This document shows, in pieces, positions 5,320 through 7,522 of a stretch of 7,522 bases of DNA (position 1 is the first letter of the stretch; the number at the start of each line of letters is the position of its first letter). The DNA is from Defluviitaleaceae bacterium. Lineage in GTDB: Bacteria; Bacillota_A; Clostridia; Lachnospirales; WQUN01. The DNA lies in contig WREB01000047.1 in assembly GCA_009779525.1 (NCBI GenBank), positions 1 through 7,522 of the forward strand. The letters run 5' to 3'. The position numbers were made by a program, and so were the translations under genes. Under the pieces are notes generated by a model that worked only from the letters and a program-made list of their open reading frames with translations, was not told the origin of the DNA and did not search any database.

Positions 5320-6696
5320 ATGCGCAACAGGCTGACGTTCGGAATCGGCACGATAGGCCGCGACATGGTCTATTCGCTGATAAGCATGTTCCTGATATTT
5401 TATCTGACCGACGTGCTGGACGTGCCGACGGGCCCGTTCTGGTGGATCACGCTGATAATCGTCGCCTGCCGCGTGTTCGACGCCTGCAACGATCCGGTGA
5501 TGGGTCTTGTCGTCGACAACACGCGCACGCGCTTCGGAAAGTTCAAGCCGTGGATCGCCTTCGGAGCGTTCGCTTCGGGCGCCGTTACGATCCTGCTTTT
5601 CACGGGCTTTCCGCTCGACGGGCCGGGCGGCGTCGCGTTGTTCGGCGTCTTGTACCTGCTTTGGGGGCTCGCGTACACGACCAACGACATACCGTTTTGG
5701 TCGATGCTTCCCTCGCTTTCAAGCGACCAGAAAGAGCGCGAGAAGATCGGCTCCGTCGCGCGCATCTGCGCCAACGCGGGGCTTTTTTTCGTCGTCGCGG
5801 GCATTGTCCCGATCACTACGGCGTGGAGCAAAAGCGGGGACGCGGGCGGAATAACGCAGCGCGCGTTTCTGATGTTTGCGGTCCTGGCCGTCGCAATCAT
5901 GTGGGCGGGGCAGCTGGTCACGCTCATCGGCGTCAGGCGCCCCGCGGATGCGGCCGCCGCCGGCCGCGGCGAACGCACGACGCCGCGCGAGCTTGTCGGC
6001 GTGATAGTAAAGAACGACCAGCTCCTCTGCACCGCGGTCTGCATGGCGCTGTTTATGATCGGCTACATCACGACCACAAGCTTCGGCATATATTTCTTCA
6101 AGTACGCCTACGGCGACGAGGGCATGTACGCGGTCTTCGCGGCGATTTTAGGCGTCTCGCAGATAGCGGCGCTGGCCGTCTTCCCGCTTTTTTCGAAAAG
6201 GTTCAGCAGAAGGAACCTGTACACGGCGGCGATCGTTTTAATTGTCGCGGGTTATTTATTATTCTTTTTCGCGCCCGCAGACAGCATGCTTTTCGTCGGG
6301 CCCGCGGGGATGCTTATTTTCGTCGGGCAGGCGTTCGTCCAGCTATTGATGCTCGTCTTCCTCGCGGATTCCGTCGAGTACGGCCACTGGAAGCTCGGGC
6401 GGCGCAACGACTCCATAACGTTTTCGCTGCAGCCCTTCATAAACAAGATGGGCGGGGCGGTTTCAAGCGGGATCGTCGGCGCGGTCGCGGTCGTCTCCGG
6501 GATCAAGGACGCCGAATCCGCCGCGGACGTGACCTCCGGCGGCGTTTGGCTGATGAAGGCGGCGATGCTGATTTTCCCGCTCATTTGCATCGCATCGAGT
6601 TTTCTAATATACAGGTCAAAGTATAAGATCGACGCAAAACTGTACGAAAAAATAATTGCGGAAATAAGCGTGCGCGAGGGCGCGAATGCCGAATAG
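5320..6696 (+). CDS. GPH-family (MelB-like) sugar:cation symporter
   Basis: A 458-residue, twelve-helix transporter of the glycoside-pentoside-hexuronide:cation symporter family, normal length (about 450-480). It imports a glycoside, pentose or hexuronate with Na+ or H+; the substrate cannot be told. The family signature is clear: 'GIGTIGRD' with Asp15, matching the sugar-binding Asp19 of E. coli-type MelB; 'RVFDACNDPVMG' at 51-62, with Asp54 and Asp58 matching the cation-site Asp55 and Asp59; 'DNTRTRFGKFKPW' at 66-78; and 'YTTNDIPFWSMLPSL' with Asp123, matching Asp124. Retention of these acidic residues suggests cation coupling is intact. The gene begins about 100 bp after the IS remnant, in AT-rich DNA where only poor promoter matches are seen (for example TTTACA near 5260). 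The next gene follows after 21 bp with its own GGGGAAG site and no terminator between, so they are probably one transcript. Confidence 0.93.
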   Translation: MRNRLTFGIGTIGRDMVYSLISMFLIFYLTDVLDVPTGPFWWITLIIVACRVFDACNDPVMGLVVDNTRTRFGKFKPWIAFGAFASGAVTILLFTGFPLDGPGGVALFGVLYLLWGLAYTTNDIPFWSMLPSLSSDQKEREKIGSVARICANAGLFFVVAGIVPITTAWSKSGDAGGITQRAFLMFAVLAVAIMWAGQLVTLIGVRRPADAAAAGRGERTTPRELVGVIVKNDQLLCTAVCMALFMIGYITTTSFGIYFFKYAYGDEGMYAVFAAILGVSQIAALAVFPLFSKRFSRRNLYTAAIVLIVAGYLLFFFAPADSMLFVGPAGMLIFVGQAFVQLLMLVFLADSVEYGHWKLGRRNDSITFSLQPFINKMGGAVSSGIVGAVAVVSGIKDAESAADVTSGGVWLMKAAMLIFPLICIASSFLIYRSKYKIDAKLYEKIIAEISVREGANAE

Positions 6697-6717
6697 CTAC
6701 AGGGGATAGGGGAAGTC

Positions 6718-7522
6718 ATGCAAAAGCAGGACCAGAGGTATTTTTCAAAAGTGCTCGTCGCAAACCGCGGCGAGATTGCGATCCGCGTGTTCCGCGCGCT
6801 GACCGAGCTTAACATAAGGACCATCTGCGTCTATTCCAAGGAGGATAAATATTCGTTCTTCCGCGCGAAGGCGGACGAGAGCTACATGCTCGACCCCGCC
6901 AAGGGCCCGATAGACGCGTATCTCGACGTCGACAACATCATAAGGATAGCGAAGGAAAAAAAGGCCGACGCGATCCATCCCGGCTACGGCTTCCTCGCCG
7001 AAAACCCGGAGTTCGTCCGGGCCTGCGACAGGGCGGGAATCGTCTTCATCGGCCCGAGCCTTGAGACGATGGAGCAAATCGGCGACAAGATATCCTCGAA
7101 GAAGATCGCGGCCCAGTGCCTTGTCCCGACGATACCCGGGACCGACTACGCGATCTCTGGCCTCGACGAAATGCTTGAGATCGCCGGGCGCATAGGCTAC
7201 CCCGTCATCATCAAGGCGTCGAACGGCGGTGGCGGAAGGGGCATGAGAGTCGCGCACACGCCGGGCGAGATGCCGCGCGTGTTCGGCGAGGCGCTTGAGG
7301 AGTCGCGGAAAGCCTTCGGCGACGAGCGCGTCTTCGTCGAAAAATATTTAAAGGACCCAAAGCACATCGAGGTGCAAATCATAGGCGACGCGTACGGAAG
7401 CGTCGTCCACCTGTTCGACCGCGACTGCTCCGTCCAAAGGCGCCACCAAAAGATAGTCGAGATCGCGCCGGCGTTTTCGATCGGCAATGACGCAAGGCAA
7501 AAGATTTTCGAGAGCGCGCTTA
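6718..7522 (+). CDS. pyc: Pyruvate carboxylase, N-terminal part (biotin carboxylase domain), cut by the window edge
   Basis: The first 268 codons of a biotin-dependent carboxylase, open with no stop to the window end. The ATG at 6718 follows GGGGAAG. The biotin carboxylase N-domain is clear: 'KVLVANRGEIAIRVFRAL' at 11-28, 'HPGYGFLAENPEF' at 87-99 and 'FIGPS' at 110-114. The ATP-grasp glycine loop is at 166-177 (Lys166, then NGGGGRGMR), followed by 'KHIEVQIIGD' and 'DRDCSVQRRHQK'. The stretch 'VYSKEDKYSFFRAKADESY' followed by 'GPIDAYLDVDNIIRIAK' is characteristic of pyruvate carboxylase rather than acetyl-CoA carboxylase AccC, which has a different ADEA...SYLN segment. The full enzyme (about 1,140 residues with carboxyltransferase and biotinyl domains) makes oxaloacetate from pyruvate, bicarbonate and ATP in the cytosol. 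Because the C-terminal domains are outside the window, a stand-alone biotin carboxylase subunit (PycA of the two-subunit type, or of another acyl-CoA carboxylase) remains possible. The upstream symporter gene is probably in the same operon. Confidence 0.9.
   Translation, partial: MQKQDQRYFSKVLVANRGEIAIRVFRALTELNIRTICVYSKEDKYSFFRAKADESYMLDPAKGPIDAYLDVDNIIRIAKEKKADAIHPGYGFLAENPEFVRACDRAGIVFIGPSLETMEQIGDKISSKKIAAQCLVPTIPGTDYAISGLDEMLEIAGRIGYPVIIKASNGGGGRGMRVAHTPGEMPRVFGEALEESRKAFGDERVFVEKYLKDPKHIEVQIIGDAYGSVVHLFDRDCSVQRRHQKIVEIAPAFSIGNDARQKIFESAL

Noticed and set aside
5442..6626. A 394-residue open frame on the plus strand inside the symporter gene
   Set aside because: It is very Arg-rich and low-complexity, as expected from an alternative frame of a GC-rich gene, and has no domain pattern; the symporter frame has a clear family signature.
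6745..7257. A 170-residue minus-strand open frame opposite the carboxylase
   Set aside because: It is a shadow of the GC-rich carboxylase gene, whose own frame encodes the biotin carboxylase motifs.

Overview
The window is a bacterial chromosomal segment, most likely from an uncultured gut-type Bacillota (class Clostridia). This is inferred from AAAGGAGG-type ribosome binding sites, a consensus TTGACA/TATAAT promoter, a Gram-positive style lipoprotein signal, a sugar ABC operon without its own ATPase, and fairly GC-rich genes that still use ATA and AGG codons. No rRNA, tRNA or marker gene is present, so the taxonomy is a guess.

Left part, minus strand (4704 down to 16): a small Cys/His-rich secreted protein (4378..4704) sits behind a near-perfect promoter. 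A strong terminator-like hairpin (4334..4364) lies between it and a CUT1-type carbohydrate ABC importer operon. The operon encodes a 762-residue lipoprotein (2027..4315) that appears to fuse an N-terminal beta-propeller-like region to a C-terminal family 1 solute-binding domain, a MalF-type permease (1177..2034), a MalG-type permease (423..1193) and a short membrane-anchored protein (16..420). The last protein resembles only the C-terminal domain of HlyD-type membrane fusion (periplasmic adaptor) proteins. Adjacent genes overlap by 8 and 17 bp or are separated by 2 bp, so translation is probably coupled. The sugar would be captured at the outer face of the membrane by the lipoprotein and passed to the two permeases. 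The ATPase is not here and is presumably shared from another locus.

Middle part (about 4786..5319): an AT-richer stretch holding the decayed left end of an insertion sequence, with two 25-bp direct repeats and the helix-turn-helix part of a transposase broken by two frameshifts and a stop codon. The catalytic domain is gone.

Right part, plus strand (5320..7522): a GPH-family (MelB-like) sugar:cation symporter, followed 21 bp later by the N-terminal 268 codons of a pyruvate carboxylase that runs off the window. The two look co-transcribed.

The least ordinary elements are the propeller/binding-protein fusion, the orphan adaptor-like domain at the end of the same operon, and the hairpin placed directly before the importer's ribosome binding site, downstream of a strongly expressed small secreted protein. 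No CRISPR array, phage module, RNA gene or recognisable defence system was seen.
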